45,211 bases of DNA from Burkholderiales bacterium (GCA_019634955.1 JAHCAK010000033.1:1-45211), one strand, 5' to 3'; positions 1 through 7,686 are shown, counted from the first letter of the stretch. The notes: generated by a model not told the origin, from the letters alone. Numbers and translations are program-made.

Positions 1-456
1 GCCCGCCCCGGCCCGTCGACGCCCACCTATGCATCCAGCGCCCCGGCGTACGCGCCGGCCGCGCCCGCCGCGGGCGCGCCGGCGGCGGTCGCGCCCCCGC
101 CCGCGCCGAAGATCTGTGCGAACTGCGGCACGGTGAGCGAGGTGATTCCCATCGAGAAGAAAGGCGAGTCGAGCGGCGCCGGCGCCGTCCTCGGCGGCAT
201 CGTCGGCGGCGTGCTGGGCCACCAGGTCGGCGGCGGCCGCGGCAAGGACGTCGCCACCGTCGCGGGCGCGCTCGGCGGCGCCCTCATCGGCAACGAGGTG
301 GAGAAGAACCGCGGCACCACGGCCGCGTGGGACGTGCGCGTGCGCCTCGAGGACGGCACCAACAAGGTGGTGCGCTACACGACCGAGCCGTCCTGGCGCG
401 TGGGCGACAAGGTGCGCGTCGAGGGCGGCCGGCTGGTCAGCGCGGCGCGGCCTTGA
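1..456 (+). CDS. Glycine-zipper 2TM domain protein (5' end outside window)
   Basis: The reading frame is open from the first base of the window to a TGA at 454-456, so the N-terminus is missing. What remains is an Ala/Pro-rich linker, a CANCG motif, then a run of small residues (GAVLGGIVGGVLGHQ ... GALGGALIGNEVEK) typical of the glycine-zipper 2TM family related to SlyB and the 17-kDa surface antigen. The C-terminus is a small basic/beta-rich domain (WDVRVRLEDGT). Such proteins are usually outer-membrane or periplasmic and glycine zippers pack helices in membranes. An internal ATG-like start at 133 would cut into the conserved region, so the longer frame is preferred. The last 20 bases overlap the end of the convergent META gene. 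The family call is good; the biological role is not known. Confidence 0.8.
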   Translation, partial: ARPGPSTPTYASSAPAYAPAAPAAGAPAAVAPPPAPKICANCGTVSEVIPIEKKGESSGAGAVLGGIVGGVLGHQVGGGRGKDVATVAGALGGALIGNEVEKNRGTTAAWDVRVRLEDGTNKVVRYTTEPSWRVGDKVRVEGGRLVSAARP

Positions 457-862
457 AGTCGAGGGCGCCCGCGGATCCGTCGATCCGCAGGGCGTCTCCC
501 GTCACGCGCACGTTGGTGGAGGTGCGAAGCACCGCGAGGAGCCGCTCCTCCACCGCCATCACCGGGCCCTCGCACAGCTTCTTGGTGGTCGACACCGCCG
601 AGAACACGATGGCGCCCGCGCCGACGGTATCCTGCAGGTAGCGGCCCATCACGCGGTTGCAGCCGGAAAACCCCGTCACCGCGCCGTCGCCGAACTCGAG
701 CCACGGAGCCTCGCCGGAAAGCGCGCGTTCCGTCATCAGGATCCACTTCGTCCCCGTGAAGGGGCGCGGCGGCGGCTCGCGGTTCACCGGCGCGTTGGCG
801 CAGGCGCCCGAGAGGGCCGCGGCGGCCATCGCGGCGAGGGCGGAAAGGCGGAAGCGCTTCAT
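437..862 (-). CDS. META domain-containing putative lipoprotein (HslJ-like)
   Basis: 141 residues with an N-terminal hydrophobic export signal (residues about 5-21) ending in LSGAC, an imperfect lipobox, so it is probably a lipoprotein, though the -3 position is not ideal. The rest matches the META/HslJ domain: GTKWIL near residue 37, then FGDGAVTGFSGCNRVMGRY and a TTKKLCEG segment, the hallmark 'GCN ... C' cysteine arrangement. META proteins in other bacteria are linked to heat-inducible or secreted stress functions, but the molecular role is unclear. An SD-like GAAAGGA lies about 10 bases before the ATG. It starts 13 bases after the zinc-ribbon gene on the same strand, so the two are probably co-transcribed. 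Its end overlaps the convergent glycine-zipper gene by 20 bases. Confidence 0.82.
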   Translation of the reverse strand: MKRFRLSALAAMAAAALSGACANAPVNREPPPRPFTGTKWILMTERALSGEAPWLEFGDGAVTGFSGCNRVMGRYLQDTVGAGAIVFSAVSTTKKLCEGPVMAVEERLLAVLRTSTNVRVTGDALRIDGSAGALDFKAAPR

Positions 863-875
863 GGCGTGAGTCCTT

Positions 876-1607
876 TCAACGGAAGAGCTGCGAGAGCCCG
901 TCGACCAGCAGGTCGACGAGCACCGGGGAGGACTGGTTGGGGGTGATGGGGCGCGTCCACACGCTGCGGCTCCTGCCCTTGCGTTCCCGCTCGCGGTGCG
1001 TGGCGACGATCGACTCGAACGCGGCCGCGAGTTCCTCGGCGTTGGGCGCGGTGCGCTTTCTCTCCGCGGCGGAAAGCGAGGCGAGCGCCGTCTCCACCGC
1101 CTTCGCGTCCAGCACCGAGATGGGCGATCGGCAGAAGCTGCACGCGGCGTCGCGCGCGAGGTCCACCGTGGCGCCGCAGCCGGAGCAGCGCACCTGCTTC
1201 ACGGTGGCCCGCAGGCCCTCGATCTCCGGGCCGGTGAGCGAGCGCACGAAGTGCTTCTCGCGCAGGAACTGCACGAACGTCGTGAGCCGGCCGTGGCCGC
1301 GCGTGCAGCGGTGATAGGTGAAGCGGTTGGACTTCATCACGTCGTGCGTGGCGGCCAGGCGCGAACTGCAGTGCGGGCAGCCCATGCTGTCCGCCAGCGG
1401 CCGCGCCGGCCGGTCGCGGTGCTCGTGGATGAGGCGGAAGAGGTCGATCACCGAGCGCGGGGTGAGCGCGGTGCTCTCGTACTGGTCGAACCAGAGCGCG
1501 TGGCAGTCCCAGCAGATGTCGATCGCCACGTCGCCGGCCGGCTGGCGCCCGAAGCGCCGCTTGTCCATCGGCGAGCGGCAGCTGGGGCAGGCGTGGGTCG
1601 TGGGCAT
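876..1607 (-). CDS. Zinc-ribbon (zf-TFIIB-like) protein
   Basis: 243 residues with paired cysteines at positions 7/10 and 32/35 (CPSC ... CWDC), 77/80 (CPHC), 101, 141/144 (CSGC) and 156/159 (CSFC), arranged as three probable zinc ribbons. The first pair, followed by a HALWFDQYE segment, is the pattern of the zf-TFIIB family of small bacterial zinc-binding proteins. The C-terminal 80 residues are basic and have no recognisable domain. No signal peptide or membrane segment is seen, so it should be cytoplasmic. It is likely the first gene of a two-gene unit with the META lipoprotein. Zinc binding is a confident inference from cysteine spacing; a DNA-, RNA- or protein-binding role cannot be chosen from sequence alone. 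Confidence 0.78.
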   Translation of the reverse strand: MPTTHACPSCRSPMDKRRFGRQPAGDVAIDICWDCHALWFDQYESTALTPRSVIDLFRLIHEHRDRPARPLADSMGCPHCSSRLAATHDVMKSNRFTYHRCTRGHGRLTTFVQFLREKHFVRSLTGPEIEGLRATVKQVRCSGCGATVDLARDAACSFCRSPISVLDAKAVETALASLSAAERKRTAPNAEELAAAFESIVATHRERERKGRSRSVWTRPITPNQSSPVLVDLLVDGLSQLFR

Positions 1608-1669
1608 GGTCGCCCCGAAGGTTACCGGCCGGCACGGGGCGGGGCAACCCTGTGCAATACTCCCGCCGC

Positions 1670-2332
1670 ATGTGCAGCCGCTACTTCCTCGACGCCGACG
1701 GCAACGTGATCGCCTACACGTTCAGCGTGCCGGTGCACGACCGCATCCGCAAGCGCTTCAACATCGCGCCCACGCAGGAGGCGCCCGTGGTGCGCGTGGA
1801 CGAGGCCGGCCGCCGCGAGGTGGCGATGCTGCGCTGGGGGCTGGTGCCCTTCTGGGCGAAGGACCTCGCCATGGGCACGAAGCTCATCAACGCGCGCAGC
1901 GAGACGGCCGCGGAGAAGCCCTCCTTCCGCAACGCCTTCCGCAGCCGCCGCTGCGTGATCCCCGCCACCGGCTTCTTCGAGTGGCAGGGCGAGCCCGGCC
2001 GCAAGCAGCCGTACGCCATCACCGCAGCCGACCAGCCGCTCTTCGCCTTCGCCGGGCTGTGGGAGCGCTGGCAGGACAAGACCCAGCCGGGTGCCGCGCC
2101 GGTCGAGACCTTCACGATCCTCACCACCGAGGCGAACCCCGCGATCGCTCCCGTCCACGACCGCATGCCGGTGATCCTGCCGGCCGATCGCGTGCAGGAT
2201 TGGCTCACGGCGCCGCCGTCCGAGGCGCAGCGCCTGCTCGTGCCCTATGCGGGCCCCGTCGCGATCCGCGCCGTCTCGAAGCTCGTGGGCAACCCGAGGA
2301 ACGAGACGCCCGACGTGCTCAAGGACGCCTGA
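1670..2332 (+). CDS. yedK: YedK/HMCES family abasic-site DNA-protein crosslink protein (SRAP domain)
   Basis: The SRAP family forms a covalent thiazolidine bond between its N-terminal cysteine and abasic sites in single-stranded DNA, shielding them from breakage. An ATG at 1652 is possible, but the start at 1670 gives Met-Cys-Ser-Arg-Tyr, placing the catalytic cysteine at position 2 as the chemistry requires after Met removal. The other active-site residues are present: Asn74 (INARSET), Glu104 (GFFEW) and His163 (HDRMP). At 220 residues it is the usual length. Known family members are SOS-associated in some bacteria; no LexA box was recognised here. It is convergent with, and overlaps by 14 bases, the small gene ending at 2319. 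The identification is strong. Confidence 0.95.
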   Translation: MCSRYFLDADGNVIAYTFSVPVHDRIRKRFNIAPTQEAPVVRVDEAGRREVAMLRWGLVPFWAKDLAMGTKLINARSETAAEKPSFRNAFRSRRCVIPATGFFEWQGEPGRKQPYAITAADQPLFAFAGLWERWQDKTQPGAAPVETFTILTTEANPAIAPVHDRMPVILPADRVQDWLTAPPSEAQRLLVPYAGPVAIRAVSKLVGNPRNETPDVLKDA

Positions 2333-2522
2333 AGGCGCGAAAAGCCCGCAGCGCCAGCCGCGCGACGGCGATGCCACGCCCCGCGACCCACGCGAGCCGC
2401 GCGAAAGCGACGCCTTCGCGAAGCTCGCCGGCGTCGCGGCGGATGCGCAGGCGCAGCAGCCCCGCGCGCGCCACCAGCACCTGCTTGCGCAGCGCGAGGA
2501 CCTCGTCTTCGCGGGAGCTCAC
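2319..2522 (-). CDS. Small basic protein, YqjK-like position in yqjDEK operon
   Basis: 67 residues, rich in Arg, Leu and Ala, with no clear membrane span. It starts with GTG at 2522, overlapping the TGA of the preceding holin-like gene in a GTGA arrangement, which implies translational coupling. In enterobacteria the yqjD-yqjE pair is followed by a short yqjK gene of similar size and basic character, and the gene order here is the same, so it is called YqjK-like from position and composition. Sequence similarity to YqjK was not established. The end overlaps the convergent yedK by 14 bases. It could in principle be a chance open frame in GC-rich DNA, but the coupled start favours a real gene. 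Confidence 0.6.
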   Translation of the reverse strand: MSSREDEVLALRKQVLVARAGLLRLRIRRDAGELREGVAFARLAWVAGRGIAVARLALRAFRAFRRP

Positions 2523-2902
2523 GGCTCCCCCCTGATCATGTCGAGGTCGCGCTCGAACTCGGCGAGCGTGGCGCTGAAAGGCGGCGGGGCGTTGCGCACG
2601 ATGCCGAGAAGCCGCGCGAGCGCCCAGCCGCCCGCGCCGAGGTAGGCCGCGCAGACGGCCACGAGCGCCGCCACGCGGTGCGTCTCCCAGAACACGACGA
2701 CCACGAGGACGGCCAGCGCCAGCAGCCCGGCGGCGAGCAGGAGCGACGCGAGGACCGCGAGCCAGAGCATGCGCTTCTGGCGCCGCGATTCCTCCTTCAG
2801 CTCGACGGCCAGCAGCTCGAGCCGCACGCGCGCGAGCGCGAGGACATCCCCGCCCAGCGCGCGCAGCGGCGAACCCGGCCCCGGATCGGGCTGGTCGGTC
2901 AT
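2519..2902 (-). CDS. yqjE: YqjE-like holin-superfamily membrane protein (phage_holin_3_6/DUF1469)
   Basis: 127 residues: a short soluble N-terminus, an amphipathic helix (RVRLELLAVELKEESRR), two closely spaced transmembrane segments at about residues 46-70 and 77-98, and a charged C-terminus. This is the architecture of the YqjE/phage holin 3_6 family, which occurs next to yqjD in many proteobacteria. The family name does not imply lysis; these chromosomal members are inner-membrane proteins of unknown activity linked to stationary phase or stress. It lies 25 bases downstream of the yqjD-like gene and overlaps the next small gene by a GTGA, so the three form an operon. Confidence 0.85.
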   Translation of the reverse strand: MTDQPDPGPGSPLRALGGDVLALARVRLELLAVELKEESRRQKRMLWLAVLASLLLAAGLLALAVLVVVVFWETHRVAALVAVCAAYLGAGGWALARLLGIVRNAPPPFSATLAEFERDLDMIRGEP

Positions 2903-2927
2903 GGGAACCGCACCGGCCGGCCGCGAT

Positions 2928-3254
2928 CTAGCGGCGGTTCAGCAGCATCCCGACGGCGAGCCCCACGAGCACGCCCACGCCCGCCGTGATGCCGATGGCG
3001 TGCCAGGGCTTCTCGTGGACGTACGCGTCGGTTGCCTGCGCGGTGGCCTTCGCCTTCTCGACCGCCGCATGCTCGAGGCTGCCGAGGCGCTCCTTGGCGG
3101 CCTTCAGGTTCTGCTCCACGCCGGCGCGCCAGCTGGCGACCTTGTCGCCGCCGACGGTGGCGGTGTCGCGCAGCAGCTGCTCGGTCTCGGCGACCACGGC
3201 GTTGAGATCCTTCAGGAGTTTTTCCTTCGTGACTTCGGCTTGCACGGTGTCCAT
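2928..3254 (-). CDS. yqjD: DUF883 (YqjD/ElaB) family membrane-anchored ribosome-associated protein
   Basis: 108 residues. The N-terminal 75 residues are a charged helical region that should form an amphipathic coil. A conserved EKPWHAIGI segment follows, then one C-terminal transmembrane helix rich in glycine (about residues 87-104) ending in NRR. This is the YqjD/ElaB/YgaM pattern; in E. coli these C-tail-anchored proteins bind ribosomes and rise in stationary phase. The same frame is open far upstream, but the ATG at 3254 gives the family N-terminus and a GGAG-like site precedes it. An FNR-type palindrome lies about 116 bases upstream (3364-3377), so oxygen- or redox-responsive transcription is possible. 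It is the first gene of the yqjD-yqjE-yqjK-like operon. Confidence 0.88.
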   Translation of the reverse strand: MDTVQAEVTKEKLLKDLNAVVAETEQLLRDTATVGGDKVASWRAGVEQNLKAAKERLGSLEHAAVEKAKATAQATDAYVHEKPWHAIGITAGVGVLVGLAVGMLLNRR

Positions 3255-3363
3255 GGCTGGCTCCTTCGGGTGCACCCGGGCGATGTCGGGCTCAGGGGTT
3301 CGAGAGCCCCTCGCCGGCGGGAGTTCCCCATGTCCAGCCTGTTCCCGCGCGCGCGGCCGCGTG

Positions 3364-3377
3364 TTGACTCGGGTCAA
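3364..3377 (-). promoter_or_regulatory. FNR/CRP-type palindrome upstream of the yqjD-like operon
   Basis: Read on the minus strand the site is TTGACCCGAGTCAA, a TTGAC-N4-GTCAA dyad with the spacing of FNR-family boxes (TTGAT-N4-ATCAA). Its arms extend to GTTGAC/GTCAAC (3363-3378). It overlaps the stop codon of the nuclease gene and lies upstream of the yqjD-like start at 3254. A weak -10-like CAGGCT (3341-3336, minus) would put the site centre near -41.5, the class II activation position. An identical 14-mer in the same orientation lies before the hydroxy-acid oxidase gene. Confidence 0.5.
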
Positions 3378-4816
3378 CCGGGCGCGTGCAGCGGCCGCGC
3401 GCGGCCCGGGTGCTCCGCGAGCCAGCGCCTGAGCACCTTGAGGATGTCGGGATCGAATTCCGGCAGCCGCCTCGCCTCGGCCAGCGCGAGGAGATCGCCT
3501 TCCTCGCGGGCGGTGCCGAGGTGGCGCCACTGGTGCACGACGTGGGCCTCCTCGAGGCCGCGCGCGGCATCGCGTTCGACAATGGCCACCGGCCCCGCGA
3601 AGGGCCAGTCGGGGATGCGCCGCTCCTCGAGCGCCGTGGCGAGCCGCACGTTGTGCGCCTCCGGCGTCTCCTCGCCCACGCAGGCGCCGCGGCACTTGCG
3701 CACCTGGCGCGCGAAGCACGGCCCGCCGCGCCTCTCCCAGCCGAGGAGCCGCCAGCACAGGCCCTCCTCGGCGGCGATGGACTCCAGCAGCTCGCGCGCC
3801 GCCCGCGGCGACGAGAACGGCCCGTAGAGGGGCTCGGCGCCGGGGCCGCGCGCGTCCCAGTCGATGGCGTCGATCTTCACGAACTCCGGCGCCTCGCGAA
3901 GCGACGGCAGCCGCAGCACGCCGAAGGTGCGGCGCCGGCGCAGGAGCGCGTTGTGCAGCGGCGCGACCTCCTTCACGAGGCGCGATTCCAGCAGCAGCGC
4001 GCCCAGCTCGCCGGCCGTCTCGATCCAGTCCAGGCGCCGGATCTCCGCGGAGAGCCGGTGGTCGTTCGCGTTGCGGTAGTCCGAGGTGAAGTGCGAGCGC
4101 ACGCGGTCGCGCAGGTTCACGCTCTTGCCGATGTAGAGCGGCAGGTCGTTCACGCCGAAGAAGCGGTAGACGCCGGGGCACTCCGGCACGCCCTCCAGCG
4201 CGTCGACCGGCAGCTGCGGCGGCAGGCTCGGGATCTTCAGCAGGCGCTTCACCGCGGCGACGATTTCCTCCGCGGGCCGCTCGCGCTCGACCACCTGCAC
4301 GAATCGCCAGAGCGCGCGCGCATCCCCCAGCGCCGAGTGCCGGCCCGTGCGCCCCGCGGGGTCGATGGCGTCCAGCGGGTCGGCGAGGCCGTGGCGCGCG
4401 ATGAGCGCGTCGAGCCCGTGCCCCACGGCATCCGGGTAGAGCCGGCGCGACAGGCGGACGGTGCAGAGCACCTCGGCCGTGAACGGCACCTCGAGGCGCG
4501 CGAACTCGTTCTTGAGGAAGCCGTAGTCGAAGCGCGCGTTGTGCGCGACGAACAGGTGGCCCTCGAGCCGGTCGAGGACCTCGTGGCGGATCCCGGCGAA
4601 GGTGGGCGCGCCGCGCACCATCTCGTTGGTGATGCCGGTGAGGACCTGGATGTCGGGCGGGATGGAGCACTCGGGGTCGACGAGCGTGGACCACTCCTCC
4701 ACGAGCTCGCCATCGACCACGCGCACGATGGCGACTTCCGTCACCCGGTCGCCCGTGGCGGAGGTGCCGGTGGTCTCGAGGTCGACGAAGGCGACCGCCG
4801 GGGCGAGGAGCGTCAC
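3374..4816 (-). CDS. DnaQ-like 3'-5' exonuclease fused to UvrC-like GIY-YIG nuclease (Cho-related)
   Basis: About 480 residues with two nuclease modules. The N-terminal DEDDh exonuclease has Exo I (FVDLETTG, D12/E14), Exo II (HNARFDYGF, D97) and Exo III (HSALGDA, H160/D165). The GIY-YIG domain follows, with GVYRFFG at about 215, LYIGKSVNLRDRV at about 227 and a downstream Glu in LLLES. A UvrC-type cysteine set then follows at C354, C367, C375 and C379, spaced like the iron-sulfur ligands reported for UvrC. Proteins with this fusion are annotated as DNA polymerase III epsilon-like/excinuclease Cho relatives and are expected to act in nucleotide excision repair. The start at GTG 4816 overlaps the TGA of the LysR gene (GTGA); a GTG at 4840 is an alternative. 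Neither has a strong SD. Confidence 0.9.
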   Translation of the reverse strand: MTLLAPAVAFVDLETTGTSATGDRVTEVAIVRVVDGELVEEWSTLVDPECSIPPDIQVLTGITNEMVRGAPTFAGIRHEVLDRLEGHLFVAHNARFDYGFLKNEFARLEVPFTAEVLCTVRLSRRLYPDAVGHGLDALIARHGLADPLDAIDPAGRTGRHSALGDARALWRFVQVVERERPAEEIVAAVKRLLKIPSLPPQLPVDALEGVPECPGVYRFFGVNDLPLYIGKSVNLRDRVRSHFTSDYRNANDHRLSAEIRRLDWIETAGELGALLLESRLVKEVAPLHNALLRRRRTFGVLRLPSLREAPEFVKIDAIDWDARGPGAEPLYGPFSSPRAARELLESIAAEEGLCWRLLGWERRGGPCFARQVRKCRGACVGEETPEAHNVRLATALEERRIPDWPFAGPVAIVERDAARGLEEAHVVHQWRHLGTAREEGDLLALAEARRLPEFDPDILKVLRRWLAEHPGRARPLHAPG

Positions 4817-5730
4817 GGCCGCGCCGCCGGGACGCGCCACGGCGCGGCCGAGAATTTCTCGAGCAGGAAATCGACCAGCGCGGCCACGCGCGGCGAGCGG
4901 TGGCGACCATGCGGGAACACCGCGTGCAGCGGCAACGGTTCGACGTGGTGCGCGTCCGCGAGAACGGGCTGGAGCTGCCCCCGGGCGATGGCGTCGCCCA
5001 CGGTCACGTCCGCGAGCCGGATGACGCCCAGGCCCATGACCGCGAGCTGCACGAGCGTCTCCGCGCTGTTGGCCGACACCGTCCCCGCGACGGCCACCTC
5101 GCGCACGCCTTCGGGCGTGCGGAACGGCCAGCGCTGCAGGTGCGGGGCGCCGGCGAAGAGCAGGCAGTTGTGGCCGAGGAGGTCCTCCGGCCGGCGCGGG
5201 GTGCCGTGGCGCGCGAGGTAGGCGGGAGAGGCGCAGATCACGCGCTCCATGTCGCAGATCTTCCTCGCCACGAGCGACGAGTCGGCGAGGTGCCCGGAGC
5301 GGATGCCGACGTCGGCGCCCTCCTCGACGAGATCCACGACGCGGTCGGTCATGGTGATCTCGACCGCGATCTCCGGGTAGCGCGCCAGGAACTCGGGCAA
5401 CGCCGGCACGAGCTGGTGGCCGCCGAATGCCGTGCCCACGTTCACGCGCAGCTTCCCGCGCGGGCGGCCGCGGAACCTCGCCACCTCGTTCTCGGCCTCC
5501 TCGATGTCGGCGAGGATCCGCTGGGCGCGGTGGAAGAAGGCCTCGCCCTCGGGCGTGAGCGCGAGGCGGCGCGTGGTGCGGTTGAGGAGGCGCACGCCCA
5601 GCCGGTTCTCCATGCGCGTGACGAGCTTGGAGATGGCCGAGGGGGTGAGTCCCAGCTCGCGCGCGGCGGGCGAGAAGCCGCCTCGCTCCACGGCGCGGAC
5701 GAAGGCCGCCATGTCGGAGGGGACGCTCAC
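4813..5730 (-). CDS. LysR-family transcriptional regulator
   Basis: 305 residues with the typical LysR N-terminal winged helix-turn-helix (residues about 5-65: FVRAVERGGFSPAARELG, SAISKLVTRMENRLG, LLNRTTR) and a two-lobed effector-binding domain. It is the CrgA/DsdC-like type common in betaproteobacteria, ending near standard family length. Start is GTG at 5730 with an AAGG upstream; an internal ATG at 5712 is less likely because it trims helix 1. It faces an AT-rich intergenic region holding a perfect palindrome (5752-5763), the probable operator, and a divergent small gene at 5850. It overlaps the downstream nuclease gene by a GTGA, an unusual pairing of a metabolic-type regulator with a repair nuclease. 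The effector is unknown. Confidence 0.92.
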   Translation of the reverse strand: MSVPSDMAAFVRAVERGGFSPAARELGLTPSAISKLVTRMENRLGVRLLNRTTRRLALTPEGEAFFHRAQRILADIEEAENEVARFRGRPRGKLRVNVGTAFGGHQLVPALPEFLARYPEIAVEITMTDRVVDLVEEGADVGIRSGHLADSSLVARKICDMERVICASPAYLARHGTPRRPEDLLGHNCLLFAGAPHLQRWPFRTPEGVREVAVAGTVSANSAETLVQLAVMGLGVIRLADVTVGDAIARGQLQPVLADAHHVEPLPLHAVFPHGRHRSPRVAALVDFLLEKFSAAPWRVPAARP

Positions 5731-5751
5731 GCTATTTGTGCCTTGCTTTCA

Positions 5752-5763
5752 TCAATTAATTGA
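5752..5763. promoter_or_regulatory. Perfect 12-bp palindrome in AT-rich divergent region (candidate LysR operator)
   Basis: TCAATTAATTGA is a perfect dyad inside a conspicuously AT-rich 80-bp gap in otherwise very GC-rich DNA, between the LysR start (5730) and the small gene at 5850. LysR regulators usually bind such dyads near their own divergent promoter, so this is a candidate autoregulatory or target site. No clear -35/-10 pair could be assigned. Confidence 0.4.
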
Positions 5764-5849
5764 CCTACTAATGGATTGTATACCAAGAGCTGCGGAATTA
5801 GATTGCCTGCATGGGCGCCCTGGCGCCGATCCTGCAAAAGGAGCCGCAC

Positions 5850-6014
5850 ATGAACCCCCACGACCCGTTCTCCATCGACCGCCAGGCCAAGTCGCTTCGC
5901 CACGAGGAACTCGCGCGGCTGGCCGGGGAAGCCGCCTGCGCCCTGCGCAAGGCCTGGTCGCGCCTGTGGCACCGCCCGGCGCCGGCCTGCCCGCTGCTGC
6001 CCGCCCGCGGCTAG
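5850..6014 (+). CDS. Small protein of unknown function, divergent from LysR
   Basis: A frame of 54 residues starting with ATG at 5850, chosen over an in-frame ATG at 5811 because AAAAGGAG lies 5 bases upstream of it, the strongest ribosome-binding site in this part of the window. The product is basic and helical (SLRHEELARLAGEAA, RKAWSRLWHR) with a Pro-rich tail, and has no signal peptide or obvious membrane helix. The general look, a short helical Arg/Trp-rich protein, is reminiscent of DUF1127-like small regulators, but the family motif is not present. Its stop codon overlaps tail-to-tail with that of the convergent DUF2237 gene (CTAG). It may be the target of the divergent LysR regulator. 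Function unknown. Confidence 0.55.
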   Translation: MNPHDPFSIDRQAKSLRHEELARLAGEAACALRKAWSRLWHRPAPACPLLPARG

Positions 6015-6403
6015 GGCGACTCGCGACTGGGGCTCGCGTCCCAGGCGTGCTGCCTCAGGACCTCGAGGGGCACCAGGTCGAGCGCGCGCTCGTGGGTGGC
6101 CTCGAGCACCAACGGCGGGGCCGCCCCCGCCTCGAGCGCCTCGAGCCAGCGCAGCGCGCACAGGCACCAGCGGTCGCCGGGCTGGAGCCCCCGGAAGCGC
6201 ATCTCCGGGCGCGGCGTGGAGAGGTCGTTGCCGCGGGCCTTGCTGAACGCGAGGAACTCGCGCGTCACGCGGGCGCACACGACGTGCAGGCCCCCGTCCT
6301 CCGGCGCCTCGCTGCACGAGCCGTCGCGCCAGAAGCCGGTGAGCGGGTCGAAGGAGCAGGCGCGCAGCTCGCCGCCAAGGACGTTGAGGGCAGCTTCAGG
6401 CAT
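6011..6403 (-). CDS. DUF2237 family protein
   Basis: 130 residues covering the whole DUF2237 domain: NVLGGELRACSFDPLTGF, the RDGSCSE motif, DGGLHVVCARVTREFLAFS, GNDLSTP and the hallmark LQPGDRWCLCALRWLEA. Several conserved cysteines (positions about 16, 30, 43, 80, 82) and GDRWCLC suggest a metal or redox site, but no activity is established for the family. No export signal, so cytoplasmic. ATG start at 6403, opposite in direction to the DUF2863 gene, with which it shares a 95-bp divergent region. Family assignment is confident, function unknown. Confidence 0.88.
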   Translation of the reverse strand: MPEAALNVLGGELRACSFDPLTGFWRDGSCSEAPEDGGLHVVCARVTREFLAFSKARGNDLSTPRPEMRFRGLQPGDRWCLCALRWLEALEAGAAPPLVLEATHERALDLVPLEVLRQHAWDASPSRESP

Positions 6404-6434
6404 CGTTGGCGGCTCCGGTCGGGGTGTCCCGCAA

Positions 6435-6443
6435 TGATAAAAT
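6435..6443 (+). promoter_or_regulatory. Extended -10 promoter for the DUF2863 gene
   Basis: TGATAAAAT is a TGn-extended -10 element (TAAAAT at 6438-6443) in the divergent gap between the DUF2237 and DUF2863 genes. No -35 hexamer is visible at 16-18 bp, consistent with an extended -10 promoter. Transcription would begin near 6450, giving a leader of about 50 bases. Confidence 0.5.
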
Positions 6444-6498
6444 ACCCGCCCGACGATTCGTCACCTCTGGCCGGCGCCTCCCGCCCGGCCCCCCTTCC

Positions 6499-7686
6499 AT
6501 GGCCCGCACCCGCAGCAAATCCGCGCCCCGGCTCACCCGGGACGCCGAACGACTCATCGCGCTGGCCAACGGCCTGCACACTTCCGGCAGCCTCACGGAG
6601 GACCGCTTCTGGGAATCCGAGATCGCGGCCCTCGTGGAGAAGCTGCTCGACCACGGCAATGACGTGCCGCTCGACGGCGCGCTCGACCACCTGTGGCAGT
6701 CCAACACCGGCGCCTACGACGTCCTGATCGAGCGCGTCGAGGGCATCAGCGAGTCCGTGACCGTGATGCAGGGCGACCTCGCGTGGGAGACGCTCCTCGT
6801 GGCCGCCCCCGTGGTCGCGTGGTCCAAGTACGCGATCCCCTCGGGGCCCATCGCCAAGGAGGATGCGCAGGCGCTGCGCGTGCAGCTGCAGGCGCACGTG
6901 GCGGCGGCGGACACGCGCCTCGTGCTCGTGCCTTACCTCTACTCCATCGACCAGCTGCCGCGGCACTTCTCCGAGCTGCGGCGCCTGGCCGCGAAGCTGG
7001 GCGACGCCGCGGTGTCGGGCGAGATCCCGCGCATCGACTTCGGGCGCATGCCGGAGACGGCGCAGCTGCTCTCGGACTCGCGCTTCGTGATCGCGTCGGT
7101 GGCGACCCCGCGCGGCAAGCCGATGTTCCGCTGGCAGGAGGATGCGAGCGGCCACGCCGGGCGCACCACGAGCCTCGAGCAGTGGATCGCGCAGGCGCGG
7201 CCGACGATCGCCCGCATGCTGCCGGGCTGCGTGTTCGAGTCGCTGCTGCCGGACGCCTACTACGTGAACTGCCGCGAGGCGGACCGCCGCGTGCGCCCCT
7301 ACGCCGTGCGCGCGGGCGTGGCGTACCTCGAGAGCGCGCTGCAGGTCGAGCCGGCGCAGCTGCGCGCCGTCATCGCCGGGTTCGGCGAGGAGCGCGTGGA
7401 CGAGTACCGCGTGGGCTTCACCGTCGACGGCGACAGCCACGTGGCGCACGGGATCGTCTGGCCGCTCTACGGCCGCGAGGACGAGGGCGCGCGCCCCGGC
7501 CCCGTCGAGGACCTCGTGGCCGAGCTGGCGCAGTGCGGCGTCACCGAGCTGAAGAAGCTCACCGGGACCTTCGCGCCCGAGTACTGCGAGGACTGCGGCG
7601 CGCCGCTCTTCGCCAACCCCGAGGCCGAGATCGTCCACGCCGAGCTTCCAGAGGAAGCCGACTCTCCCGCCGCCCACTTCCACTGA
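6499..7686 (+). CDS. DUF2863 family protein
   Basis: 395 residues matching a family found almost only in betaproteobacteria. The N-terminus is basic (ARTRSKSAPRLTRD), the body is a mixed alpha/beta protein without membrane segments, and the C-terminus has a CEDCGAPLF motif that may bind a metal. The frame is open upstream to 6406, but the ATG at 6499 begins the conserved family N-terminus and follows the extended -10 promoter at a sensible distance. It is followed by a compound palindrome and then an AraC regulator; co-transcription with the latter is possible but the palindrome probably interrupts it. Its molecular role is unknown. Confidence 0.85.
   Translation: MARTRSKSAPRLTRDAERLIALANGLHTSGSLTEDRFWESEIAALVEKLLDHGNDVPLDGALDHLWQSNTGAYDVLIERVEGISESVTVMQGDLAWETLLVAAPVVAWSKYAIPSGPIAKEDAQALRVQLQAHVAAADTRLVLVPYLYSIDQLPRHFSELRRLAAKLGDAAVSGEIPRIDFGRMPETAQLLSDSRFVIASVATPRGKPMFRWQEDASGHAGRTTSLEQWIAQARPTIARMLPGCVFESLLPDAYYVNCREADRRVRPYAVRAGVAYLESALQVEPAQLRAVIAGFGEERVDEYRVGFTVDGDSHVAHGIVWPLYGREDEGARPGPVEDLVAELAQCGVTELKKLTGTFAPEYCEDCGAPLFANPEAEIVHAELPEEADSPAAHFH

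Noticed and set aside
3255-4910. A long minus-strand frame running through the nuclease and into the yqjD-like gene
   Set aside because: Only its last 108 residues (2928-3254) match a family (DUF883). The upstream part is out of frame with the nuclease motifs.
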